The notes under the pieces: model-generated
Databases searched by the model: none
The model's input: only the letters and a program-made list of their open reading frames with translations
Told to the model about the DNA's origin: nothing
Source: CAZUHB01 sp964620445
GTDB lineage: Bacteria > Planctomycetota > B15-G4 > CAYZWU01
Direction of reading: 5' to 3'
DNA: 64,000 bases
Assembly: GCA_964620445.1 (NCBI GenBank)
Contig: CAZUHB010000008.1
Location: 1-64,000, forward strand
Shown: positions 44,086 through 53,437 of the stretch, piece by piece
How positions within the stretch are numbered: position 1 is the stretch's first letter
Layout of the letters: the number at the start of each line of letters is the position of its first letter
Translations under genes and position numbers: made by a program

Positions 44086-47000
44086 ATGCGTACAATCATC
44101 GTCCTCATAATGCTCCTGGCATTTCCGACTCTGGGCTTTTCGACCGTTTTTTATGTACCAGATAATTATCCCACCATTCAGGAGGCGATCGATGCCGCCC
44201 AGGATGGCGACAGAATCATTGTCTCTGCCGGAACGTACTTCGAGAACATCGACTTCAATGGACTCTCGATCAAAGTTCAGAGTGCGCAAGGTCCAGATGT
44301 CACATTCATCGATGGAAACCAGCTGGGAAGCGTGGTGACTTTCGCGAACGGGGAAGGTGCCGACACCCGGCTCGAGGGATTCTCCATCGTGAATGGATCA
44401 GGAACCTTTCTGGCGGCGCCGTTCAATGACTTCTGCGGCGGGGGCATTTTGTGCGACGCCTCATCCCCCACAATTGAAAACAACATCGTCTATTCATGCA
44501 CCTCAGGCTATGGAGGTGGATTCTTTTGTACCAATAGCGGCGATCCTGAGATAACCCGCAATATCCTCTCGGGAAACTCCGCCACCGTGGGCGGCGGAAT
44601 TTTTTGCAGGTACTCGTCCCCGTGGATTTTCGACAATGTGATCATTGAAAATTCTGCCAGTTATGGAGGTGGTGGAATCGCGTGCTGGTTGACCTCGGCA
44701 CCCACCATCGTAAACAACCTGATCCTCGACAACCTTGCTGGTTCCGGCGGCGGTGCTGGAATTCGCGCCTACAACAGGACGTCTCCGCTGATCGTCAGCA
44801 ACACCGTCTTCGGAAACGAAACCACGGGCAGCGGCGGAGCGCTTCTCGTCAAGAATTCCACGGTCTCCGTGATCAATTCGATCTTCTGGAGTAACGATGC
44901 TTCAGACTTGAGCGAGATCTGGGTGGGACATTCATCGACTCCGTCCGTACTGGACATAGATTTCTCCGATGTCCAAGACGGACTGGCCGGGGTCATCGTA
45001 GTTCCTCCCAGCGCCGTGAACTGGGGCGCGGGAATGATCGACAGTGATCCGCTTATTCATGATCCAGCCAATGGGGATTTTCATCTCGATCAAGATCCAC
45101 CTCAACCAGGCATCGTCAATCCCTGTGTGGACGCTGGAGATCCCAATTCGGTGCTTCTTGATGGCTCCACGAGAACCGACGAGGTACTCGACGTGGGTAT
45201 CTTGGACATGGGCTACCACTACATGACACCAATCCCCGCTGAGCCCGAGATTCACCAAATTCTACCTGACAATGGCCCGATCACCGGCGGCACGGCCGTC
45301 ACCCTCTCGGGGGATTATTTCACAGACACCGCGGACACGGCTGTCACCTTCGACGGGATTTCGGCCACCGACCTGGTCGTCGTCGACGTGAACACCATCA
45401 CCTGCACCACCCCGGCCCACTTAGCCGGCGCGGTGGATGTGGCGGTCTTGAACAGCAATGGTTCGCACACACTCGTCAGCGGCTACAGTTACTATCCAAT
45501 GGTTATCCACGTTCCTGGAGACTATTCCTCGATTCAAAATGCGATCGATGCTTCACACAACGGCGGCACGGTCCTCGTGGAGCCGGGTGTTTATGTCGAA
45601 ACGATTAACTTTTACGGAAAGGCGATCGAACTTCGCAGTGACGTGGACGGCGATTCGGCGACCGACGATATTGCTCCCGAGTCGACATGGATCGACGGTA
45701 ACCTGGGCGGCAGTGTCGTCACCTTCGAGAACGGAGAAGGCGAGGATTCTCGGATCAGAGGTTTCACGATCGTCGGAGGACTTGGCGACACCTATTCTGG
45801 TGGCGGAATTACTTGCCTCGGCACATCGCCGAATATCTCTGAAAACATCATCACATCGAACGATTCTCTCGAATCGGGTGGTGGACTCTGTTTCCGCGAA
45901 AATTCTTCGCCCAGGATCACAAACAATCTGATATTCGAAAACAGATCTGACTTTTACGGGGCAGCCATAGCGATCTACGATTCTTCCCCGACGATCACAA
46001 ACAACTCGCTTGTTTACAACAGCGTCACCGGCAACGGAGGATTCGGCGGCGGTATCTCGATTTCCGAAGGAGATCCAGTGATCACGAACACGATCGTCTG
46101 GGCGAACACTGCTTCGAATGACCCGGCGATCAGTCTGATCTCGGGCAATCCGTTGATCACCTACTGTGATATCGAAGGCGGCTGGACCGGCTCTGGAAAC
46201 ATCAACAGAGATCCGTTATTTATCAAAAGAGCACGATCGAACTATCGTTTGTCCTGGCAGTCAGCCTGTATCGACGCGGGGACCAACAACGCCCCATCTC
46301 TGCCAAACTCCGATCTGGATGGAAGCACACGCATATTCGACGGTGACGGCGACCTTATTCCCATGGCTGACATCGGGTGCTATGAACTCACAACTCTTTC
46401 CGTCCCGGCAGAATATACTTCGATTCAAGCGGCGCTGAACGTTTCGTCAAAAGGAAACATGGTTCTTGTCGAATCCGGAACATATTTTGAAAATATCGAT
46501 TTCATGGGCAAATCGGTCAGTTTGATCGGCAAGAATGGCCCCGATGCAACCACGATCGACGCTGGTCAGGCCGGGTGCGCGATCGTCTTCAGCGGCGGCG
46601 AGAGCGCTGCGGCCCATCTCGAAGGATTCACGATCACAAACGGTCTGGGCGGAGGAAACAGAGGCGGCGCAGTAACCTGCACGGCAGCATCTCCCACCAT
46701 CACCGGTAATGTTATCGACGGCAATCAATCAACCGATTCAGGTGGCGGGATCCACTCTGATCAGGATTCGTCACCGCTTATCGAAAACAATACAATCTCC
46801 CGCAATGCGTCTCTTTCCGCCGATGGCGGAGCTCTGGTGTGCGGTGGAGATTCACTGCTGATCAACAATGTAATCACCGACAATTCCGCTCTTCTGTCCG
46901 GTGGAGGCATTTTCTTCCAGTCCGGTAATCCCCGTTCCACGAACAACACCATTGTGGAGAACACGGCGCAGTCCGGCGGCGGAATCGGATGTATCGATTG

Positions 47001-47676
47001 TACACCCACGATCACCAACACCATCCTCTGGAATAACAGCGCTCCTACTGGAAAGGAGATAGCGATTGGAAATCCGATTCTGCCTTCGGTCATGACGATC
47101 GGTTTTTCCGACGTGGAAGGCGGCCAGACGTCGGTCTTCGTCGATTCCGGCAGTCTACTCAACTGGAACGCCGGCATGATCGACTCCGATCCGCTTTTCG
47201 TGGATCACGATGATTTTCATCTCACCTGGAATTCGCCCTGTAGAGACAGCGGCGACGATACCACCGCGTATCTTCCTGATATTGATTTCGAAGGTGATCC
47301 TCGCAACGCTCTCGCGGCGGTAGATATGGGAGCGGATGAGTATTACTACCATCTTTACTACAGGGGAACACCAATACCAGGTCAGGTGATTACCGTGCGG
47401 ATCGTGGGATATCAGGGTCTTCCGATTGAACTTTACGAAGGCTCCGGATTGCAGGATCCGCCGCAGTCTACCGACCACGGTTACATCTTCATAGAACTTC
47501 CACCGTTCAACAACTGGTCGTTGAGCAAGATTCCCGCCAATGGAGTCCGGTCTTTTCCCGTCACCATCCCTCTGACGTGGAGCGCGGGAGAAGAACATCA
47601 TTTCCAGGCGCTCATTGGCCGCTGGGGATGGAATCTGACAAGGCTTTCCAACCTGATGACCATTCGCGTCCAATGA
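44086..47676 (+). CDS. Secreted beta-helix protein in three modules with TIG domain
   Basis: The 1196-residue protein has a signal peptide (MRTIIVLIMLLAFPTLGFS). Three pectate-lyase-like right-handed beta-helix modules each open with V-P-x-x-Y-x-x-I-Q-x-A-I-D/N and Y-F/V-E-N/T-I-D/N: module 1 from about 23, module 2 from about 475, module 3 from about 772. A TIG/IPT domain sits at about 389-472 (ILPDNGPITGGTAVTLSGDYF). Inner turns show the N-N-x-I/L and G-G-G patterns of such helices. Polysaccharide lyase or surface binding is possible; no catalytic residues are clear. ATG 44086 is preferred to TTG 44062. Confidence 0.82.
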   Translation: MRTIIVLIMLLAFPTLGFSTVFYVPDNYPTIQEAIDAAQDGDRIIVSAGTYFENIDFNGLSIKVQSAQGPDVTFIDGNQLGSVVTFANGEGADTRLEGFSIVNGSGTFLAAPFNDFCGGGILCDASSPTIENNIVYSCTSGYGGGFFCTNSGDPEITRNILSGNSATVGGGIFCRYSSPWIFDNVIIENSASYGGGGIACWLTSAPTIVNNLILDNLAGSGGGAGIRAYNRTSPLIVSNTVFGNETTGSGGALLVKNSTVSVINSIFWSNDASDLSEIWVGHSSTPSVLDIDFSDVQDGLAGVIVVPPSAVNWGAGMIDSDPLIHDPANGDFHLDQDPPQPGIVNPCVDAGDPNSVLLDGSTRTDEVLDVGILDMGYHYMTPIPAEPEIHQILPDNGPITGGTAVTLSGDYFTDTADTAVTFDGISATDLVVVDVNTITCTTPAHLAGAVDVAVLNSNGSHTLVSGYSYYPMVIHVPGDYSSIQNAIDASHNGGTVLVEPGVYVETINFYGKAIELRSDVDGDSATDDIAPESTWIDGNLGGSVVTFENGEGEDSRIRGFTIVGGLGDTYSGGGITCLGTSPNISENIITSNDSLESGGGLCFRENSSPRITNNLIFENRSDFYGAAIAIYDSSPTITNNSLVYNSVTGNGGFGGGISISEGDPVITNTIVWANTASNDPAISLISGNPLITYCDIEGGWTGSGNINRDPLFIKRARSNYRLSWQSACIDAGTNNAPSLPNSDLDGSTRIFDGDGDLIPMADIGCYELTTLSVPAEYTSIQAALNVSSKGNMVLVESGTYFENIDFMGKSVSLIGKNGPDATTIDAGQAGCAIVFSGGESAAAHLEGFTITNGLGGGNRGGAVTCTAASPTITGNVIDGNQSTDSGGGIHSDQDSSPLIENNTISRNASLSADGGALVCGGDSLLINNVITDNSALLSGGGIFFQSGNPRSTNNTIVENTAQSGGGIGCIDCTPTITNTILWNNSAPTGKEIAIGNPILPSVMTIGFSDVEGGQTSVFVDSGSLLNWNAGMIDSDPLFVDHDDFHLTWNSPCRDSGDDTTAYLPDIDFEGDPRNALAAVDMGADEYYYHLYYRGTPIPGQVITVRIVGYQGLPIELYEGSGLQDPPQSTDHGYIFIELPPFNNWSLSKIPANGVRSFPVTIPLTWSAGEEHHFQALIGRWGWNLTRLSNLMTIRVQ

Positions 47677-47854
47677 CGGGGATGCCGCTCTCTCACCGGG
47701 GCTTGAAAATCGGCGCCCACGCCATCTGATGACCATTTTGGTCTATGCCGATTTCGACCGAACTTCACGGCCACGGGAGCGTTTGCCAGTTCCATATCGT
47801 CTCGCTCGTGGACATGAATCCCAGAGAAAAATCGTTGCTATTGGAGATGAGCCG

Positions 47855-48310
47855 ATGACAAGGGAACAACGGTTTAGGCATAATTCTGAAGATGCCAGGT
47901 TACATTTGACTCCGATGATTGACGTCACCTTCCTGCTGTTGATATTTTTCATGTGCTCGATCAAGTTCAAGCGGCTTGACGGCAAACTGTCCACCTATCT
48001 ACCCCGTGAGGTGGGCGTCAATGCTACGGATCACGTCGAAAGGGATCTGGAACATATTGTCCTCTATCTCGAGAACGACAAGAACAACTCCAGGGGATTT
48101 TCTGTTTCGTTGAATCGATCCGATCGTAATCTCGAACTGGCCGAACTGGGTAGCCTGTTGAGGATGTTCCGGAACGAAGAGCCGGAGGCGAAGGCGGCCT
48201 GTCAGGCAGGAAGGGGAGTTCTGCATGGCCATGTCGTTACGGTTGTCAACGAGTGCTTGCGAGCTGGCATCGAGGAGATCGAATTCAAAGGAATTCCGCT
48301 CGATGATTGA
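47855..48310 (+). CDS. ExbD/TolR family protein
   Basis: The 151-residue protein starts at ATG 47855 (GGAG 8 bases upstream). A short cytosolic end holds MTREQRFRHNSEDARLHLTP; L-T-P-M-I-D-V-T-F-L-L-L-I-F-F-M is the ExbD/TolR transmembrane helix with the proton-carrying Asp. A periplasmic domain follows, with VVTVVNECLRAGIEEIEFKG as its final motif. It normally works with a TolQ/ExbB proton channel to energise the outer membrane; no such partner is in the window. An upstream start at 47729 is not supported. It converges with the caspase-FGE gene. Confidence 0.82.
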   Translation: MTREQRFRHNSEDARLHLTPMIDVTFLLLIFFMCSIKFKRLDGKLSTYLPREVGVNATDHVERDLEHIVLYLENDKNNSRGFSVSLNRSDRNLELAELGSLLRMFRNEEPEAKAACQAGRGVLHGHVVTVVNECLRAGIEEIEFKGIPLDD

Positions 48311-48319
48311 CTCGAGCGG

Positions 48320-50791
48320 TCAAGGGAGGGAGGCGGCCGGTCTGAAGCCGAGGTCCTGGCTCCAACTCTCGAGAAAAGCTCCGCGGTAAAAGTAGAAACT
48401 GCATTCTGCATAGGTGTAGTAGCAGCCGCCTTTGTTGATGCGAACAGAGGGCGGACCGGACCGTTTTGCGTCTTGACACCACTCATACACGTTCCCATGC
48501 ACATCGTAAAGCCCGAAAGCGTTCGGCCTTTTCTGAGCGACGCGATGGGTCCGCATTCCGGAGTTGCCCCCGTACCAGGCATTATAAACGAGGTCCGACT
48601 CTGAATCTCCAAAGTAGTAGTTCAGGTACAGGGGAGCGCCACCCCTGCCCGCGTATTCCCACTCGATCAAAGTGGGCAGTCGTAATCCCGCCTTGCGGCA
48701 CCATTCGGTGCATCCATCCCAGCTGACCCTTTCGATAGGTAAGTTTTCTCCTCTCCAATGGCGGTCGTCGTTCCCGCCAACCTTGTCCCAGGCCGCCTGA
48801 GTGCACTCGGTTCTGCACATCAAAAAGGATTCGACGGTCACGGTTTTCTGTTGCCAGTAATTGTAGATGCTCCCCTCGGGGATCAAAACGAACTCAAGCC
48901 CTGTCCTGTCGTGCGAGTAGACTTCTACGCTCGTCGATTTTCCGCGGCACAAAAAGGACTGCTTGCCAAGGAAAGTGAACCCCGGAACGGCGGCGGCTCT
49001 TTTCTGGTCCTTCGCTCCCTTCCCGGCCATCCTGCTGCCCGCGTCTTTCAAAAGGATCTTGGCCATCACTCCCTCGGGATTGATCGCGAGAGCTTCATCC
49101 GCCAGTAGTCGAGCCTTTTCGAGGTCGCCGCTCTGAAGAGCTTCCTTTCCGGATTTGACCAGAACTTCGTAACGGTTGGAGACGAGTCCAGCCTCGATCT
49201 TCTCGACCGCCTTGAGCGCTCGCCGGGTCAAATCTTTCCTCCTGGGTGGATCGGCAATCATGCCGGCGGCCTCCAGCGCCAGCCTGTAGAATCGAAGCGA
49301 CGTTTCGAGATCACCCCGCTCCTCGGCGTCTTCTGCACCGGTGAGATACTCTTCGAAGACCCGCTCCGCCTCGGACAGTTCCGGCGCGGGACGCTCCGCT
49401 TTCAGCGTGATCACACCGGCGTCGTAGGATCGGCCAGCCCATTTACCGGAAGTGGTGTTGAAGAATCTCGCGGGATCGAGCTTTCTCCCCCCTTCGATGT
49501 CGACTGCGACCAATGTCTCCGCTCCCTTGACAGCGAGGATTCTGCAGGCTCCCCGTGGAGGAACCTTCAGGCGGAAGGTCCCGTCACCTCTTGGTCGGAC
49601 CTCGGAATCCACGTGCCGCGCATCCACAGGCTCGGCGCCGGACTCGTAGGCGACACGAATCCCGGCGAGGGAGCCCGGGCCATCGATTTCCAGCTTCCCA
49701 GTGACCACGGCGAGCTCCGGATCCAGATCGACGCGAATGGAAATGACCCGCTCCTTTGGCGCGATCTCGATGCGCTTGCTTTCAGGGACGTAACCGTTCA
49801 TCTCTATCCAAGGATAGAGCACAAGGCGACGCGGAACGCCGTTCAGCCGCGCTCTCGAACCGATGCCAGACCATCGCTTATCCTCTCCCGGAATGGTGAC
49901 AACGATTTTGACTTCCCGAAGAGGCTGGCCCGTAACCGCATCGTTGACTTCCACCACCAAGTCGACGAGAGTCCGATCGACGAGAATGATATTCGCAGGA
50001 TCAACAGTGCCGTCGCAATCGAGGACGGGTTTTTGCCCGCTCTGCTGCCGAGAGACCCGAGTTTGAACCGATTCGGCGAGAGTCTGAAAAGATATGACCT
50101 GCTCGTCCGAGGCGAGCACCTCCACGAGCTCGGCCGTAAAAAGAGCCCGCGGAGGTTGCGCCCCGGCCAACGTCCATGCCGCCTGCCCCACGTCGCAGGC
50201 GGAGAGCTCGATCTGACCGACCATCTGCCTGGACGGTGGTCGGCCAGGGGCGAAAGTCGAAATATCCTGGGAATACCCGCCGCCACTGTAGCACGCTTCG
50301 CGAATGACAGCGACCAGAACCCCCTTCTCCTTCAGTGGCTTCGTCCATCGCTTGAGATCGACATCGGTGAGGAGCGACTCGCATTCGAATCCTGCGCCGT
50401 CATCGTTTTCGATCGTGTCCCATGTAAAAAAAGCCCTCACCGGGGCACCACCCATTAACACCTTTGTCGCATGTCCCGTGAAGTAGAGGAACAACCGGTC
50501 TCCAGATTTTGCCTGGCGGGCGATCACCTTCAAGGCCCGCATGACGCCGGTTCTTGTCACAGCAGCGTCGACGACGATACTGATGTTGGCCGGCGGGACA
50601 CCCACGTCTTCGATCAGGCTCTTTTGGAAAATCCTCAGGTTCTCTTCAACGGAAGGGAGATCCCATTTGGCGCTGGCATAACGGCCGGCGCCGATGAGCA
50701 GGGCTCTGTCTTCGCCCGACGCGTGACCGGAAAGGAGAAAAATGAAGATAACAGCGAGAAGGGCCCGTGCGAGTGGAGGAGAATGCTTCAT
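48320..50791 (-). CDS. Secreted caspase-like and FGE-sulfatase domain fusion
   Basis: The 823-residue protein has a signal peptide (MKHSPPLARALLAVIFIFLL). Residues about 27-270 are a C14 caspase-like domain: RALLIGAGRY, H107 in FLYFTGHATK and C167 in AVIREACYSGG, the His-Cys dyad. Carboxypeptidase-regulatory-like beta repeats and a short helical region (about 460-600) follow. The C-terminal about 180 residues form an FGE-sulfatase fold: RTECTQAAWDKV, LPIERVSWDGCTEWCRKAGL, RLPTLIEWEYAGRGG, DVHGNVYEWCQD and GFRPA. The sulfatase-fold gene lies 238 bases away, divergent. Whether FGE activity remains is untested. Confidence 0.85.
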   Translation of the reverse strand: MKHSPPLARALLAVIFIFLLSGHASGEDRALLIGAGRYASAKWDLPSVEENLRIFQKSLIEDVGVPPANISIVVDAAVTRTGVMRALKVIARQAKSGDRLFLYFTGHATKVLMGGAPVRAFFTWDTIENDDGAGFECESLLTDVDLKRWTKPLKEKGVLVAVIREACYSGGGYSQDISTFAPGRPPSRQMVGQIELSACDVGQAAWTLAGAQPPRALFTAELVEVLASDEQVISFQTLAESVQTRVSRQQSGQKPVLDCDGTVDPANIILVDRTLVDLVVEVNDAVTGQPLREVKIVVTIPGEDKRWSGIGSRARLNGVPRRLVLYPWIEMNGYVPESKRIEIAPKERVISIRVDLDPELAVVTGKLEIDGPGSLAGIRVAYESGAEPVDARHVDSEVRPRGDGTFRLKVPPRGACRILAVKGAETLVAVDIEGGRKLDPARFFNTTSGKWAGRSYDAGVITLKAERPAPELSEAERVFEEYLTGAEDAEERGDLETSLRFYRLALEAAGMIADPPRRKDLTRRALKAVEKIEAGLVSNRYEVLVKSGKEALQSGDLEKARLLADEALAINPEGVMAKILLKDAGSRMAGKGAKDQKRAAAVPGFTFLGKQSFLCRGKSTSVEVYSHDRTGLEFVLIPEGSIYNYWQQKTVTVESFLMCRTECTQAAWDKVGGNDDRHWRGENLPIERVSWDGCTEWCRKAGLRLPTLIEWEYAGRGGAPLYLNYYFGDSESDLVYNAWYGGNSGMRTHRVAQKRPNAFGLYDVHGNVYEWCQDAKRSGPPSVRINKGGCYYTYAECSFYFYRGAFLESWSQDLGFRPAASLP

Positions 50792-50945
50792 TTATAGTGT
50801 CCCCTGTCTCTCAAGCCGAACATCGAAGGACTTCTGATCGTGAATGAGGTGCATTCCACACCCGACTGCGAGAGAGGCCCATTTATATCATGGAAACGCA
50901 ATCGAATCCACGAATCCTCTCCCGCCGCACGGCGGAATGAATCAT

Positions 50946-50973
50946 TTGACTCAGGCTCTTTTTAAAGGACAAT
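50946..50973 (+). promoter_or_regulatory. Possible sigma-70 promoter for the sulfatase-fold lipoprotein
   Basis: TTGACT at 50946-50951, a 16-base spacer and GACAAT at 50968-50973, 55 bases before the ATG at 51029. The -35 matches 5 of 6 and the -10 matches 4 of 6. Moderate support only. Confidence 0.4.
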
Positions 50974-51028
50974 CACAACACATCTTGAGACGCGAAGCGG
51001 GTGGTAAAATTCGAGAGAGAGAACTTTC

Positions 51029-53431
51029 ATGCGATCGATCGACAAGAGTGATTTTCTCCGCCGATTCGGCAGTCTGTTCCTGCTACTCCTCGCCGTTCAC
51101 TTCGTGGCATGCTCGGAGAAGGGATTCGTGGTTGCCCGGAGATTTGATTTCTTCGCCAACATGTCCTCCGCCGAGGTGACGACTCGGGGAATCAAGATTG
51201 ATCCGCTCAGTCTGCTCGCTCCAATGCCTCCCTGGACCGAGGACGAACGCCTTTTTTATCCCGCCCCCCCACGGACAACGATCCGCTTCAGGAACGTGCC
51301 ATTGGGAAAGGAGGCTGTATTAAAAGTGGGGATGGGTTTGCTTCCGAACTCCCCCGATCCCTCGCAATTCGATCGAAAAGGCCGGATCACCTATCGGATC
51401 GATCTCGAATCGAATGGACGCATGTTCTCCTTGATCGATCGAGAGATCGCAACGTCGGATCTGGCGCGCGGTCTTATCGACGAAATACGCATCGGCCTTC
51501 CCGATCTGTGCGGCGACAGTGGAGATTTCCTTTTCTATTCGCACAAGAGTCCCGGGCTGGAACCTCTCGTCTCGGTCTGGTCCAGTCCGTTGCTGATCTC
51601 CGAGGGACGCACGGTCCGCGATGCCGAGGCGTCTGTTTCTTTTCGTCAACGGCTCTCGTTTCTTCTCGACCATCCGATCGAAGACGCACAGACCGGGCAG
51701 AACTCATTCAGAGCTGATTTCGACGAAAAAAGAAAGGAGTTCTTCAGCGATCCCCTTGGCAGGCTTCTGATGCAGAATGTGCCCGCTTCTGCCTCCTTCG
51801 ATATCGTCGTCCCCCGTGATTGCACTCTTCTCTTCGGCATCGCTTCGATCGGACGGAGTGGCAAGACGCGCCAGGAGGTTGTTTTCGAGATCAGGATAGG
51901 AGACGAGGTTCTCTTCAGCAAATCGCTCCCGGCCACGGGACAGGCTTCTTCGCGCAAAATCTCCCTTCCACTCCGGTTCTCAGAGGGCGACCCCTCCCGG
52001 ATAACGCTGTCAACCTCTTTCGCCGGGTCGAACCGCACCAAGGACGACAACGTGGCCATCTGGATCAATCCGGAAATCTGTCAGGCGGATAGCGCTCCTC
52101 GCCAGCGCTTTTCGGAAGCGAAAAGCGTTGTCGTCATGGTTGTTGATGCCCTCAGGGCCGACCACCTCTCCGGATTCGGGTACAGCAGATCCACGACTCC
52201 AAACCTTGACCGTTTCATGAAAAAAAGCGTTGTCTTCGAGAATGCCTGGTCCCAGAGTTCCTGGACAGTTCCTTCGACCGCGACTCTTCTTACCGGACAG
52301 TACTCCTACACTCACGGACTTTACGACGTGAATCACTGGTTTCTCGTCCCCGGGATAGCCACAATCACCGAGTCCTTCCAGAAGTCTGGAATCTCGACGG
52401 CAGCTTTTGTCGCCAATCATTTGATTTCCGCCGACAACAACTTCTCCGTGGGCTTCGAGAATTTCTACAGCATCCCCTGGTGCACCGCGGCCCAGTTGAA
52501 CAGGGTCTTTCTCAACTGGCTCGACGATCACAAAGGAGAACGGTTCTTCGCTTATCTGCACTACATGGAGCCGCACATGCCCTACGCCGCTCCAGGTGAC
52601 CGCCTCAATCGATTCGGCTCAACACCCGCCGGGGCAGCGGATCAGGACAGGTCTGATGAACTGATGTTTCATCTCGTCAAATCACTCAAAGAGCTCGCCA
52701 GACCGGCGAGTCGAGAGAAGGATTTCGACGATCGACTCGACGCCGAGATCGAAGAACTCATCGATCTCTATGACTCCGAAATAGCCTACTGGGACGAACG
52801 GTTCGCTGTTCTGCTGGATGATCTCTCCGCGAGAGGAATCCTCGAAGACACGATTATCATCGTCACGAGCGACCACGGCGAGGAGTTCATGGAGCACGGC
52901 CAGCTTCAGCACGGTCAGAGCCTGCATAGAGAATTGCTCCACGTACCGTTGATTTTCGCAAACACGCGGTTCGGCGCATCGAAGCGGACCGACATGGTCG
53001 GCCTCATCGACGTGGCGCCAACCCTGCTCGCTCTTGCCGGTATTCCCCCTTCGAACGTCACCGGAGATCGGGAGGCTCACTACGCCGGCGTCGATCTATT
53101 CCGCTCCCCGGAGGCGGGCAGAGTGCTCTTCGCGGAGACTGCTCATGGACTGCGCCGTCTCGGCACGAGCATGGTCGTGCAACAAGCTGCCTTCAATGAT
53201 GACATGAAAGGAATCCTGACCTGCGATAACGGACATCTCACCCTCTACGATCGCCGGCAGGATTGGAATGAAAGGGAGGATCTCTCAGAAATTCAGCCCG
53301 AGACAGCCGGTCGTCTGAGAAAACTCATCTCCCAGTGGATCAGCAAATGTCGAGAGACCGCTCCATACAACATCAGCCTCTTCGACGCATCAGCGATGAA
53401 GCAACTGGAAGCGATCGGCTATCTCAAATAG
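51029..53431 (+). CDS. Sulfatase-fold (alkaline phosphatase superfamily) lipoprotein
   Basis: The 800-residue lipoprotein (lipobox HFVAC) has a beta-rich N-terminal region of about 340 residues, then a sulfatase-like domain: VVMVVDALRADHLSGFGY (D373 metal), SWTVPSTATLLTG, and VTSDHGEEFMEHG (D615, H616). The expected C-x-P-S-R sulfatase motif reads T-V-P-S-T, with Thr413 at the nucleophile position and Thr for Arg. This suits a phosphatase/phosphodiesterase-type enzyme rather than an FGly sulfatase. The divergent neighbour has an FGE-type domain, but the motif here is not a substrate for it. Confidence 0.82.
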   Translation: MRSIDKSDFLRRFGSLFLLLLAVHFVACSEKGFVVARRFDFFANMSSAEVTTRGIKIDPLSLLAPMPPWTEDERLFYPAPPRTTIRFRNVPLGKEAVLKVGMGLLPNSPDPSQFDRKGRITYRIDLESNGRMFSLIDREIATSDLARGLIDEIRIGLPDLCGDSGDFLFYSHKSPGLEPLVSVWSSPLLISEGRTVRDAEASVSFRQRLSFLLDHPIEDAQTGQNSFRADFDEKRKEFFSDPLGRLLMQNVPASASFDIVVPRDCTLLFGIASIGRSGKTRQEVVFEIRIGDEVLFSKSLPATGQASSRKISLPLRFSEGDPSRITLSTSFAGSNRTKDDNVAIWINPEICQADSAPRQRFSEAKSVVVMVVDALRADHLSGFGYSRSTTPNLDRFMKKSVVFENAWSQSSWTVPSTATLLTGQYSYTHGLYDVNHWFLVPGIATITESFQKSGISTAAFVANHLISADNNFSVGFENFYSIPWCTAAQLNRVFLNWLDDHKGERFFAYLHYMEPHMPYAAPGDRLNRFGSTPAGAADQDRSDELMFHLVKSLKELARPASREKDFDDRLDAEIEELIDLYDSEIAYWDERFAVLLDDLSARGILEDTIIIVTSDHGEEFMEHGQLQHGQSLHRELLHVPLIFANTRFGASKRTDMVGLIDVAPTLLALAGIPPSNVTGDREAHYAGVDLFRSPEAGRVLFAETAHGLRRLGTSMVVQQAAFNDDMKGILTCDNGHLTLYDRRQDWNEREDLSEIQPETAGRLRKLISQWISKCRETAPYNISLFDASAMKQLEAIGYLK

Positions 53432-53437
53432 CCCCAA

